NCBI RefSeq assembly: GCF_900104575.1
Contig: NZ_LT629731.1
Span: 446,189-510,188 of the forward strand
Reading direction: 5' to 3'
Length of the DNA: 64,000 bases
From: Bacillus tuaregi
GTDB taxonomy: Bacteria > Bacillota > Bacilli > Bacillales > Cytobacillaceae
A program made the translations under genes and the position numbers. Within the stretch, counting starts at the first letter, position 1; the number at the start of each line of letters is the position of its first letter. Shown here in pieces: positions 35,831 through 45,306 of this stretch. The notes beneath the pieces were generated by a model, which saw nothing but the letters and a program-made list of their open reading frames with translations, was not told where the DNA came from and did no database searches.

Positions 35831-35870
35831 GAAGGCGCTTCGATTAATAATTAGAAGCTCCTTCTTTTTT
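35831..35870 (+). terminator. Terminator of the 34590 gene, displaced by R1
   Basis: GAAGGCGCTTC (35831-35841) pairs with GAAGCTCCTTC (35854-35864), followed by seven T. It matches the terminator of the paralogue at 25723 in its GAAGG/CCTTC arms. Confidence 0.75.
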
Positions 35871-35920
35871 TGGCTGAAATCTTGTAGTCTGATTAACTTA
35901 GTAGTATAGTAATATAGTGT

Positions 35921-35940
35921 TTGACCGAATGGTCAGTCAA
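35921..35940. promoter_or_regulatory. Palindromic TetR-type operator
   Basis: TTGACCGAATGGTCAGTCAA has two nested symmetries (GACC-GAAT-GGTC and TTGAC-10-GTCAA). It sits 23 bp before the regulator gene, where autorepression is expected. Confidence 0.6.
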
Positions 35941-35963
35941 CGTCATGTAACGAGGTATAAAGG

Positions 35964-36851
35964 ATGAACCAAAAACGGAAAAAGATATTAGAAACAGCCT
36001 TGAAGCTGATGTCTACCAAGGGCTACCATTCGACCTCCATGCAGGAGATTGCAGAGGATGCGGGGGTTTCGAAGGGGGCGCTTTATCTTCATTTTTCATC
36101 GAAAAATGAACTGCTGGTCGAAATCTATCGCTATTATTATCAGATGATCAAGGAAAAAATGAATCTAGTAGATGATCAAAGGCGGCTTGATTCAAAGGAG
36201 CGTCTGCAAGCCCAGATTCAAATCTATATGGAGGAATTGCTGTCGCAAAAGGAATTTATCCTGATGCATATGAATGAGCATGTTAGCTATAGTGAGGAGC
36301 TGGAGGAGTTTCTACAGACAGCCAAGGCAGATGCCTTTGCCTGGTATAGAGAAAGCCTAACTAGTATTTACGGTGAGAGCATTCTTCCTTATACAATTGA
36401 TTTGACGATTATCCTGAAGGGGATGATTGAAGGCTATCTGTTTACGCTATTCAGCACAAATGCTTCCTTATCGACGGACAAGCTGACAGGCTTTATTATT
36501 TCTCGCCTCGATGATGTAGTAGAAGGGCTGTTGCGGAAAAAGGAAAAGCCGCTGTTTGATTTAGCACTGATTAACCACCAGGCTCAATCCCTATTTGGCG
36601 AGAGTCATTGGCGGGAGCAGCTCTGTCGTGATTTTCTGCAGCTAGAGAAAATCATCGTTGAGGCCAACATAGATGAGAATATTCAAAGAGATTGCTTAGA
36701 TTCTATCGAATTTTTAAAGGAAGAAGCCAAGCAGGTTGCTCCGAAGAAAATTATTTTTCAAGGCTTATTGAATAATCTTCAAGCTATACCGGAAACACAA
36801 GAGCTTTCAAGCAACATTTTACAAACCATTACAAAGCAATTAGCTCAGTAG
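35964..36851 (+). CDS. TetR-family regulator of the adjacent efflux pump
   Basis: A 295-residue protein, longer than most of its family. The N-terminal helix-turn-helix is plain: ILETALKLMSTKGYHSTSMQ, then IAEDAGVSKGALYLHFSSK (residues 6-45). The helical C-terminal part is the ligand domain; from about 200 on it carries an extra helical segment. It is followed after 20 nt by the membrane-fusion and RND genes, the same order as yerO-swrC (yerP) regulation in B. subtilis. Likely a local repressor acting at the operator at 35921 and released by a pump substrate. The ligand is not predictable. Confidence 0.9.
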   Translation: MNQKRKKILETALKLMSTKGYHSTSMQEIAEDAGVSKGALYLHFSSKNELLVEIYRYYYQMIKEKMNLVDDQRRLDSKERLQAQIQIYMEELLSQKEFILMHMNEHVSYSEELEEFLQTAKADAFAWYRESLTSIYGESILPYTIDLTIILKGMIEGYLFTLFSTNASLSTDKLTGFIISRLDDVVEGLLRKKEKPLFDLALINHQAQSLFGESHWREQLCRDFLQLEKIIVEANIDENIQRDCLDSIEFLKEEAKQVAPKKIIFQGLLNNLQAIPETQELSSNILQTITKQLAQ

Positions 36852-36871
36852 ATATGAGGGGGACAATATAG

Positions 36872-38281
36872 ATGAAAAAACGCCATCGTAACCTGCTGGT
36901 GGCAGGGGGTATTTCAGTGGCTTTGCTTTTTAGTGCCTGTAATGCCGATAAGGCTTCAGTGTCAGAAGAGCAAACAGTAAAGGAAACACCTGTCCAGGTA
37001 GGAGAGATTACAAAAGGCAGCTTGACCGTGCAAAATGATGTGATTGCGAAGGTCACTGCGGGAACGACAGCAGATATCATGCCGAAAATGGTTGGTGAGC
37101 TAGTACAGGTTCATGTGAAAAAAGGGGACAAGGTCAAGAAGGGCGATGTTCTCGCCATAATCGATAACAGTGACCAGAAGCTGGCCGTTGAAATGGAGGA
37201 AACGTCCGCTCGAAGCACACAAAGTCAGTATGACCAAGCGCTTGTTTCCAAATCACAGGCGGAAAATGCCGTTAGTAATGCCAAAATAGCGGTCAAGCAG
37301 GCCGAATTAAACCTGCAAAAGGTAAAGGATGGTCAGAAGACGGGGATTGATAATACGGGGTTTGCGCTTGAACAGGCACAGATTGGTTTAAATGATGCCC
37401 AGACAAATCATGATCGTATGAAGGCTTTATATGATGCTGGAGCGGTGTCCATGCAGCAATTTGAGCAGGCGGAAACGGCGTTAAAGCAGGCAAAGATTGC
37501 GCTTGAGCAGGCAAAGCTGCAGGGCAGTAACGCTACAAGCAATACAGATATTGAATTAACCGAGCAATCACTAGAGCAGGCGAAGGTAGGTCTTGCTAAT
37601 GCTGAGCAGCAGCTGGAGCTGGCAAACATTGGTATTGAGCAGGCGCAGACGGGACTGGATTCGACTGATTTACGGATTCAACAGGCAAAGGATAGATTAG
37701 ATGATTCTAAGATTATCGCTACGATATCAGGTGAAATTACAGCTGTTAACGGGGATGTCGGACAGGTTGCGAGCTCGAGTGCTCCGTTTGCAACGATTGT
37801 GGATGTAAATCAGATTCATGTCGAGGCGCAATTAAGTGCGGACCAGCTTGCTTCTTTTCAAAAGGACCAGGAAATAAAGGTGGAAATTCCATCCTTGAAT
37901 GAAACCTTTAACGCTACGGTCACTTATGTTTCTAACGTTGCCAGCAGCACGGGCTTTTATGAGCTTGAAGCGGCAGTCGTAGACCATGGCGGCAAAATCA
38001 AGCCGGGAATGATCGCTAAGGTACTTCAGGAAACAGCCGTTGGCGAGGAAGCCTTGTTGGTTCCAACAGATGCTGTGATTGAAAAAGGAAACGAGGCGTT
38101 TATTTTTACGATAAAGGATGGAAAAGCGGTGCAAACGCCGGTCAAAATCCTGAACGCCCAAACAGAGTTAACCGCCATTGAAGGGAAGGGCCTTTCTGAA
38201 AAAACAAAGCTTGTCATTAAAGGACAAAATACGTTAATGGATGGCAACAAAGTAAGGATCATCAAGGAGGATAATAAGTGA
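36872..38281 (+). CDS. HlyD/RND membrane-fusion lipoprotein
   Basis: A 469-residue extracytoplasmic adaptor. The N-terminus is a lipoprotein signal with lipobox LFSAC (Cys about 23), so it is anchored in the outer leaflet of the membrane. Then come the barrel-sandwich start (VTAGTTADIMPKMVGELVQV, VKKGDKVKKGDVLAIID) and a long Gln/Ala-rich helical hairpin at about 105-270. The sandwich closure (ISGEITAVNGDVGQVAS) and the beta-barrel and proximal domains follow. In Gram-negatives such adaptors link an RND pump to TolC. Its stop overlaps the pump start by four bases (GTGA), so the two are translationally coupled. Confidence 0.92.
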   Translation: MKKRHRNLLVAGGISVALLFSACNADKASVSEEQTVKETPVQVGEITKGSLTVQNDVIAKVTAGTTADIMPKMVGELVQVHVKKGDKVKKGDVLAIIDNSDQKLAVEMEETSARSTQSQYDQALVSKSQAENAVSNAKIAVKQAELNLQKVKDGQKTGIDNTGFALEQAQIGLNDAQTNHDRMKALYDAGAVSMQQFEQAETALKQAKIALEQAKLQGSNATSNTDIELTEQSLEQAKVGLANAEQQLELANIGIEQAQTGLDSTDLRIQQAKDRLDDSKIIATISGEITAVNGDVGQVASSSAPFATIVDVNQIHVEAQLSADQLASFQKDQEIKVEIPSLNETFNATVTYVSNVASSTGFYELEAAVVDHGGKIKPGMIAKVLQETAVGEEALLVPTDAVIEKGNEAFIFTIKDGKAVQTPVKILNAQTELTAIEGKGLSEKTKLVIKGQNTLMDGNKVRIIKEDNK

Positions 38282-41200
38282 AAATCATAGAAACAGCTGT
38301 CAAACGACCCGTCGGCGTCATTATGCTGTACCTTGGGATCCTGGCGCTAGGCTTTGTTTCGCTTACGAACTTAGCCATTGATCTTTTTCCAAAAATTGAT
38401 CTTCCGATTGCGGTTGTAGCTACCACATACCAGGGTGCGGCGCCTGAGGAGGTCGAGAAGCTGGTTAATGAACCATTGGAGGGAGCCTTTTCTTCAATAG
38501 AGGGAATCGAGTCGATTCAATCACAGGCAATGGCTGATTCATCCTTGGTGATTATGCAGTTTCAATCAGGAACCAATTTAGATAATGCACTGCTAGAGGT
38601 TCGGGAAAAGGTCGATCAGGTTAAAGGGTTTTTGCCGGAGGATGCGAATGACCCTTCTGTCCTGCGCTTTGACCCGCAGCAGATGCCGATTATGACACTA
38701 AGCTTAACAGGTGATGAGCCGGAAAGCTTAGTCAAGCTTGCTGAGGATACGGTATCGCCTTATTTGGAGCGGTCAGAGGGAGTCGCATCCGTATCGATTG
38801 CCGGAGCAAAAACAAGGGAAGTCCAGGTTGAGCTTCAGCCTGCCCTGCTAGCACAATACGGGCTTTCAACCTCACAGGTGATTCAAGCCTTAAGTGCGGA
38901 AAACAGCTCGTCTTCAGCGGGAACGATTACAAAGGGCTCAAAGGATTTACAGGTTCGTTTTAACGGTGAATTTGAGTCAATAGATGATATTAAGAATATG
39001 AAGCTGAAGCTGCAATCAGGTGAAGAAATACAATTAGCAGACATCGGTGCCATTCATGATGCCTATAAAAAGGAAAGTGCCAGCTCCTATGTGAACGGGA
39101 AGCCTGCCCTTGTCCTGTCTGTCATGAAGCAGTCTGACGGCAATACAGTCGAAGTAGCCGATGGCATGTATGAGGCGATTGAGAAAATTGAGGAAAGGCT
39201 GCCAAAGGATGTGGAGCTTTCCACTATTTTGGACTCTTCTACCTTTGTCCGCAGCTCGATTAGCTCGGTTACAACGAATATGCTATTAGCTGCTTTAATT
39301 TCGATTGTGGTTGTGTTTATCTTTTTACGAAGCATTCGTTCATCGATTATTATCGGTGTTTCGATTCCGGTTTCCTTGATTGCGACGTTTGTGATGATGT
39401 ATTTTTCAGGCGAAACATTAAATATTCTATCACTGGGTGGATTAGCACTTGGTGTCGGAATGATGGTGGATAACTCAATTGTTATTTTAGAAAATATCGT
39501 CTCCTATAGACAGAAGGGGCATTCGATTAAGGATGCCGCAATCCTAGGGACAAAGGAATTATCAGGGGCGATTATTGCCTCGACCGCGACAACGCTTGTC
39601 GTCTTTTTACCGATTATCTTCTTAGAAGGCTTGTCGGCTGATTTATTTACACCACTAGCGCTATCGGTTGTGTTCTCGCTTGTTGCCTCATTGGTAGTGG
39701 CAGTAACACTTGTGCCGATGATGTCATCGAAGCTGTTGACAAAAGAGATGCAGGTGGAGGCCGAGAAAAAATCCCTTTTTGATCGCTGGTTTGGTGCCTT
39801 TGAAGCTTTTTACAAAAAAGCGTTAGCCTACTGTATTGGTCACCGGAAAACGACGGTTGGGATTGTCTCCTTATTAGTAGTCGGTAGTCTGCCGCTTGCC
39901 GCATTCCTAGGTGCGAGTCTGTTCCCGGCTTCTGACCAGGGGCAGGTAACGATTTCAGTTGAAACACCAACTGGTTCGCCGCTTACTGCAACAGAGGCGG
40001 TTGTTCAAGAAATTGAAGAAAAAATGGAGCCTTATAAAGAGACGATTGCGACAAATTATGTATCGGTTGGCTCCTCTGGAATGGGTATGGCGTCAGGTGC
40101 GAACACGGCCAGCTTTACACTGCAGCTTGTTCCAAAGGCCGAGCGAAAGATGACGACAGAGGAATTAACAAAGAAGCTGAGTGAAGCCGTAACGGATATT
40201 CCTGGTGCGGAAATTACCGTATCTGAAGCGACCATGGGCTTAGGAACAGGTGCGGCTGTCCAAATTAATATTAACGGGGAAGACCAGCTTGTGCTAGAAG
40301 AGCTGTCACAGCAGGTGCTGTGGTTGATTTCAGAAGTGGACGGGGTGAAAAATCCCGAAACTTCAACCTCTGAAACGCAGCCAGAAATGTTAATTGAAGT
40401 GAATCGTCAGGTTGCCTCACAATATGGTTTATCGTACCAGCAGATTATGTCTGAGGTACGGATGGGAATTAACGGTCAGGTAGCGACTCGCTATCGTGAG
40501 GACGGCAGTGAGATTGATATCAAGGTGATCCTACCTGAGAATCAACGCTCAAGTATTAGTGACCTTGAAATGATGATGATTCAAACACCGTCAGGCACAT
40601 CGGTTCCGTTATCAACGGTTGCCGAGCTTGTTCAGGTGCAGGGACCGTCGGTGATTAATCGTGATAATCAGCAGCGTCAGGTGAATGTCACAAGTGAGGT
40701 AGAGGGTGAAGATATTCTATCGGTCACAAAAGCGATTGAAGCCGAGCTAAGCACGATGAATTTCCCTGATGGCTATTCCTACAGCATCGGTGGACAGTCT
40801 GAGGATATGGCAGAATCCTTCACAGATTTAGCTCTTGCACTAGTATTCTCGATATTCCTTGTCTATGCAGTGATGGCGATTCAGTTTGAATCCTTCCTAT
40901 ACCCATTTGTTATTATGTTCTCGATGCCGACAGCGGTAGTAGGGATTGTGGTGGGACTGTTTATTACAGGACTGCCAATCAGTGTTCCGGCGTTTATCGG
41001 ATTTATCATGCTCGCCGGGATTGTTGTGAATAATGCGATTGTCCTGGTCGATTATATTAATATTTTGCGTAGCCGAGGCATGGACCGAACAGAGGCGATT
41101 CTGCAGGCAGGACCATCCCGTCTGAAGCCGATTCTGATGACGACCCTTACAACGGTATTAGGGATGATTCCATTAGGATTGGCACTAGGAGAAGGTGCGG

Positions 41201-41382
41201 AATCCCAGCAGCCAATGGCTGTAGTAATCATCTTTGGCTTAACCTTCTCGATGTTCTTTACCCTCCTGTTTGTACCGGTTATTTACACGTATTTTGATGG
41301 ATTATCGGTTAAAATGAAGAAGTGGTTGAAGCGGGATAAGAAGGTGAAGGAAGAAATAAATAATGGTCATCTGGACGTATAG
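38278..41382 (+). CDS. RND-family efflux permease (SwrC/YerP type)
   Basis: A 1034-residue pump with the duplicated RND plan: a transmembrane helix at about 10-30, a large outer loop, helices at about 335-480, a second helix and loop from about 515, and final helices at about 850-1010. Motifs include NLAIDLFPKIDLP at the N-terminus and LGVGMMVDNSIVILENI with proton-relay acids in helix 4. FIGFIMLAGIVVNNAIVLVDY is the matching part of the second half. GTG start behind AAGGAGG, overlapping the adaptor gene. B. subtilis SwrC of this family protects against the lipopeptide surfactin and supports swarming. The substrate here is unproven. Confidence 0.93.
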   Translation: MKIIETAVKRPVGVIMLYLGILALGFVSLTNLAIDLFPKIDLPIAVVATTYQGAAPEEVEKLVNEPLEGAFSSIEGIESIQSQAMADSSLVIMQFQSGTNLDNALLEVREKVDQVKGFLPEDANDPSVLRFDPQQMPIMTLSLTGDEPESLVKLAEDTVSPYLERSEGVASVSIAGAKTREVQVELQPALLAQYGLSTSQVIQALSAENSSSSAGTITKGSKDLQVRFNGEFESIDDIKNMKLKLQSGEEIQLADIGAIHDAYKKESASSYVNGKPALVLSVMKQSDGNTVEVADGMYEAIEKIEERLPKDVELSTILDSSTFVRSSISSVTTNMLLAALISIVVVFIFLRSIRSSIIIGVSIPVSLIATFVMMYFSGETLNILSLGGLALGVGMMVDNSIVILENIVSYRQKGHSIKDAAILGTKELSGAIIASTATTLVVFLPIIFLEGLSADLFTPLALSVVFSLVASLVVAVTLVPMMSSKLLTKEMQVEAEKKSLFDRWFGAFEAFYKKALAYCIGHRKTTVGIVSLLVVGSLPLAAFLGASLFPASDQGQVTISVETPTGSPLTATEAVVQEIEEKMEPYKETIATNYVSVGSSGMGMASGANTASFTLQLVPKAERKMTTEELTKKLSEAVTDIPGAEITVSEATMGLGTGAAVQININGEDQLVLEELSQQVLWLISEVDGVKNPETSTSETQPEMLIEVNRQVASQYGLSYQQIMSEVRMGINGQVATRYREDGSEIDIKVILPENQRSSISDLEMMMIQTPSGTSVPLSTVAELVQVQGPSVINRDNQQRQVNVTSEVEGEDILSVTKAIEAELSTMNFPDGYSYSIGGQSEDMAESFTDLALALVFSIFLVYAVMAIQFESFLYPFVIMFSMPTAVVGIVVGLFITGLPISVPAFIGFIMLAGIVVNNAIVLVDYINILRSRGMDRTEAILQAGPSRLKPILMTTLTTVLGMIPLGLALGEGAESQQPMAVVIIFGLTFSMFFTLLFVPVIYTYFDGLSVKMKKWLKRDKKVKEEINNGHLDV

Positions 41383-41397
41383 TTAATAAATAAAGAG

Positions 41398-41452
41398 AAG
41401 TACCCTATAGGTAGAACCTTTTTTAAGAATCTACTTATTAGGGTACTTTTTC
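41398..41452 (+). terminator. Terminator of the efflux operon
   Basis: AAGTACCCTATAGGTAG pairs with CTACTTATTAGGGTACTT around a loop (mismatched middle), followed by TTCATTT. Confidence 0.7.
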
Positions 41453-41674
41453 ATTTATTTATTTTCAATAGGAAGTGATTATTACTCAAACAACTCTTTT
41501 GAAATCATTCCAGACTAACATTTTACAATTTGTAAAATAAGTATATTAATATATAGCTAAATATTTATTGTCTGCTTTTCTCGATTGTAGTAAATTAATG
41601 TAAAATCATCATGAAGCGCGTAGAATATTGTAGAAAATTTTCTTATGTAGAATAGAAATATTATTAATAAATAG

Positions 41675-42188
41675 GTTCTCTAAAAAGAATTGTGGTTGTA
41701 TAATGAACGATATAGTTCTTAAAAAAGTTAAAATTTGTATATTGTATTTTTTGAATATTTGAAAATACAACGAGGAATGAATGACTAATTTATTGTAAAT
41801 AACCGGAATTTACGTAAGGATTGAGCAACTGTTCAGCCTTATAATTAATAGTAAAGAAGTAGGGTTAAGTGGTTTATCAATCAAAACAGAGTTGTCACGA
41901 TTATTTACTAGTCATGGTGGGAGACAATGGAAGGAAGTTAAACACCTTTGAGAAACTAAATAGAGCAGGAAAACGTCCATTTTTTATTTTTGGAAGATTC
42001 TAAAAACAAAACGTTATTTATCTAATAATAATTCCAGTGTATCTCTATTTCCGGAATCAATATGATTATTGGTGGTCTGTTTGTCTACTTGTAATTCTTA
42101 TCAAAAACAATACCTTAGGGAGTATGATCGTCATGTCATATGTGGAAAGGCAAGCTTTTTTATTAGCCACTCGTTCTTTATAAAGAAC
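41675..42188. promoter_or_regulatory. Two SinR-type operators upstream of the second exopolysaccharide operon
   Basis: GTTCTTTATAAAGAAC (42173-42188) is a perfect 16-bp palindrome built of two SinR half-sites (GTTCTYT) two bases apart, 61 bp before the operon start. GTTCTCTAAAAAGAAT (41675-41690) has one perfect half-site and one with a single mismatch. A further half-site-like GTTCTTA is at 41715. The rest of this 860-bp AT-rich region holds no gene I can support. Confidence 0.6.
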
Positions 42189-42248
42189 TAAATATTCTTT
42201 ATAAATGTATAAATATAGCAAATTCATTAATATCAAGGAGGCGAAGTG

Positions 42249-43988
42249 ATGATTTACAGACCAATGAAGGTACAGATGATTCCATGGGTGCTTATTATTT
42301 GTCTGACCTTATTTATCTTTTTCAGTTATACGCCGTCTAGTAAAGCGGATGAAAAAGAAAGTCCTAAAGTATTAGTCATTTACACGTCGCAGGATGGGGA
42401 AATAAATGAATATCAAAGGTATTTAGATTTGATTGTCAGTCATTTTTCCAATGATGTAACATTTATCAGCAGTGATAAAGTAGTGAAAGAGGATCTAACA
42501 GCTGTTACTCATCTTTTTTATTACGGTCAGGTAGCCCAACAACTATCACCTGAATTTTCTACGTTATTTGATGGCTTTACTGGTAATTTTGTGGCGATTG
42601 GTTATAACACAGAGCAGTTTGGTCAGATATTTTCATTTGTTCATCCTACTGATGGAGCTGAAATAAATCAGCTCTATAAAATAGGTCCAAATGAAAAACC
42701 AATGGAGGTATACGAACAATATATTTTGGGTGTTCAACCAGACAGCGGCACAGAAGTTTTATTAGAAGGTAAAAGCTTAAGCACTAATATGACTTATCCA
42801 GTTCTGATAAAAAATCAAAAGAATTATTTCTATGCAATTGAAGATATCTACTCGGAAAATTCAATCCTCCTTGGTGAAATGCTTCATGATGTTTTCCAAA
42901 CCACTAATCATTCTTCACATCCAGGATACATTCGTTTAGAGGATGTTCATCCATTAGTTGATCCTAAACCTCTCGGAGAAATTGCTGAAATATTAAAACA
43001 AAAGAATATTCCCTATATGATTGCTGTTATCCCAATCTATACAAATCCAGAAACCGGTGAAAAACATACATTTGCAGATTCTCCAAAGCTGTTAAAGGTA
43101 CTAAAGGAGATGCAAAAAAATGGGGGAAGTATAGTTCTACATGGGTATACCCATCAATATCGGGCAAGTGAAACAGGGGAAGGGTTTGAATTCTGGGATG
43201 TGGACAATAACTCACCTATTTACTCGCCCACAAATGAACCGTATTCAGTAAAGAAAGAAAGCGATTTTAGTTCAAAGGCTGAATACGAATCGTATATAGC
43301 TGATTTAAAAAAGTTTGAAACAAAGTATATTGAAGAAAAAATTAAAAGTGGGATTCATGAATTGACGAAATATGGACTCTATCCGCTGGCTTTTGAAGCG
43401 CCGCATTATACGATGTCTCAAAATGGTTATAAAATATTAGCGAACCATTTTTCAACCTATGTTGGCCAGGTTCAATTAAGTGATAAGGATTGGGAAATTA
43501 TGAATTCCACTCCATATATTACGGAACCTACCTTTTTCCATGGAATGCAATTACTTCCTGAAACGATGGGTTATGTAAAACCACGTGACCCGGAAGCTAT
43601 CCAAACCATGTTGGACAAGGCTGAACTACACAGTTATACGAAGGATGGAATGTTTGCAGCCTTTTATCATCCTTATTTAGGATCTGAAGGCTTTAATAAG
43701 TTAATTGTGGAGATGGAAAAACTCCCTATTTCATGGATAGATTTAAAGCAAATGGATAATTGGGTGAAGGTTGATAATGTGACCATCCATACGGAAAACG
43801 GAGAGATTCTTGTAGAAATGGATAAGGGAAAAGTGTTTTGGTCTTCAATGGACGCTCCTCTCTTTTACTTTAAGGAATTTATCAATAAAGTGGTATGGGG
43901 AATGGCTGCATTAGGTGGTGCGGCAGTTATCGCATTCATTATTTTTACCATTTATCTAAAAGGCAGAAAAAAACAGATAGAAGGGTGA
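42249..43988 (+). CDS. DUF2334 polysaccharide-deacetylase-like membrane protein (YdaL-like)
   Basis: The start is the ATG at 42249, 7 nt behind AAGGAGG. Of 579 residues, the first 35 form a signal or anchor. The centre (about 215-480) is a DUF2334 domain with deacetylase-like metal motifs (HPGYIRLEDVHP and GSIVLHGYTHQY) and FEAPHYTMS. A transmembrane helix at about 550-572 and a basic tail close the protein. DUF2334 is related to CE4 deacetylases. With the GT2 gene six nucleotides behind, it resembles ydaL-ydaM of B. subtilis, an exopolysaccharide operon. It would act outside the membrane on the nascent polymer. Catalytic activity is inferred. Confidence 0.85.
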   Translation: MIYRPMKVQMIPWVLIICLTLFIFFSYTPSSKADEKESPKVLVIYTSQDGEINEYQRYLDLIVSHFSNDVTFISSDKVVKEDLTAVTHLFYYGQVAQQLSPEFSTLFDGFTGNFVAIGYNTEQFGQIFSFVHPTDGAEINQLYKIGPNEKPMEVYEQYILGVQPDSGTEVLLEGKSLSTNMTYPVLIKNQKNYFYAIEDIYSENSILLGEMLHDVFQTTNHSSHPGYIRLEDVHPLVDPKPLGEIAEILKQKNIPYMIAVIPIYTNPETGEKHTFADSPKLLKVLKEMQKNGGSIVLHGYTHQYRASETGEGFEFWDVDNNSPIYSPTNEPYSVKKESDFSSKAEYESYIADLKKFETKYIEEKIKSGIHELTKYGLYPLAFEAPHYTMSQNGYKILANHFSTYVGQVQLSDKDWEIMNSTPYITEPTFFHGMQLLPETMGYVKPRDPEAIQTMLDKAELHSYTKDGMFAAFYHPYLGSEGFNKLIVEMEKLPISWIDLKQMDNWVKVDNVTIHTENGEILVEMDKGKVFWSSMDAPLFYFKEFINKVVWGMAALGGAAVIAFIIFTIYLKGRKKQIEG

Positions 43989-43994
43989 TTAAAC

Positions 43995-45266
43995 TTGGCC
44001 AATTTCTTATTATACACCTCGCTTTTTTTAATCTGGATGATGTTGTTCTATCATGCCTTTCTCATGATGGGAGGATTTTTACATTCAATCAAGTATGTTA
44101 AATATAAAAAGTCTCTGAAACAACCAACTGAATTTCCAAAGGTTAGTATTTTGATACCTGCTCATAATGAAGAAGTAGTGATTGAGGAAACACTCAAATC
44201 CATGATTGAATTAAACTACCCAAAGGATAAGCTTGAAGTCATTGTTATTAATGATAATTCTAGTGATTCAACTGGACACATTGTTGACACTTATGCGAGA
44301 CAATATCCTTTTATATTTGCGGTTCACACGAAACCTCCACATGCCGGAAAGGGCAAATCAGGTGCATTGAATCAAGGGTTTCTCCATTCAACAGGTGAAA
44401 TCATAGCTGTCTATGATGCTGATAATACACCTGAACCGGATGCAATTAAGTATCTTGCTTTAGGTCTAAGTAATGATAGTAAGGCTGGGGCAATCGTAGG
44501 GAAATTCCGTGTCATTAATGCGAATAAAAATTTGCTTACGAGATTAATTAATATCGAAACCCTAACATTCCAATGGTTAGCTCAGGCTGGGCGCTGGTTT
44601 TGGTTTAAAATGACAACCATTCCCGGAACGAACTTTGCCATACGCCGATCGATTCTTGAAAAATTAGGAGGATGGGATGAAAAGGCACTGTCAGAGGATA
44701 CAGAATTAAGTATCCGAGTGTATAATCTTGGCTATTATATCCGCTTTTTTCCGGCTGCTATTACTTGGGAGCAGGAACCGGAAAACATTCGGGTATGGTG
44801 GCGGCAGCGAACAAGATGGGCAAGGGGAAATGTCTACGTCATTCTAAAGTATTTATTCCGCATGCACAAATTAAAAAATAAAAAGGTTCTTTTAGATATA
44901 TTTTATTTTCTGTTCACGTACTTTTTATTCTTTGGCGGTGTGCTCCTCTCACATCTAATTTTTGTTGTCAATTTAATAAATGATTTAGAACTGTCCATTG
45001 GAAAGGCTTCATACGTGTTATTAATTGTCGGTTTTCTTCTCTTTATCACAGAGGTATGCCTGGCACTGAGTATGGAGAGAAAGCAACTAACTATTAGAAA
45101 CTTTTTCACCGTATTATTTATGTATTTCACTTATTCACAGATGTGGATTTTTCTCGTCGTAAATGCATCGTATTTAGAAGCAAAACGCATTATTTTCAGG
45201 CAGGAAGTTAAATGGTATAAAACGCAGCGATTTAAGCAGGAGAAGAAGCAGAAGCCATCCGCATAG
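43995..45266 (+). CDS. Processive family 2 glycosyltransferase (YdaM-like)
   Basis: Start TTG at 43995 (MANFLLYTSLF), with GAAGGGTG overlapping the stop of the previous gene. The 423-residue membrane enzyme has a transmembrane helix at about 5-30 and a GT2 catalytic domain at about 50-290, with VSILIPAHNEE, NDNSSD, YDADNTP (DxD), LSEDTELS and QRTRW. Three or four C-terminal helices follow. The QxxRW and ED motifs mark synthases that polymerise and extrude cellulose, chitin or poly-GlcNAc-like chains. The donor sugar is unknown; the following UDP-GlcNAc 2-epimerase hints at an N-acetylhexosamine. Confidence 0.9.
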   Translation: MANFLLYTSLFLIWMMLFYHAFLMMGGFLHSIKYVKYKKSLKQPTEFPKVSILIPAHNEEVVIEETLKSMIELNYPKDKLEVIVINDNSSDSTGHIVDTYARQYPFIFAVHTKPPHAGKGKSGALNQGFLHSTGEIIAVYDADNTPEPDAIKYLALGLSNDSKAGAIVGKFRVINANKNLLTRLINIETLTFQWLAQAGRWFWFKMTTIPGTNFAIRRSILEKLGGWDEKALSEDTELSIRVYNLGYYIRFFPAAITWEQEPENIRVWWRQRTRWARGNVYVILKYLFRMHKLKNKKVLLDIFYFLFTYFLFFGGVLLSHLIFVVNLINDLELSIGKASYVLLIVGFLLFITEVCLALSMERKQLTIRNFFTVLFMYFTYSQMWIFLVVNASYLEAKRIIFRQEVKWYKTQRFKQEKKQKPSA

Positions 45267-45306
45267 TGTTATTTTTCTTAATATTCTTAAAAGGGAGAGA
45301 CATAAT

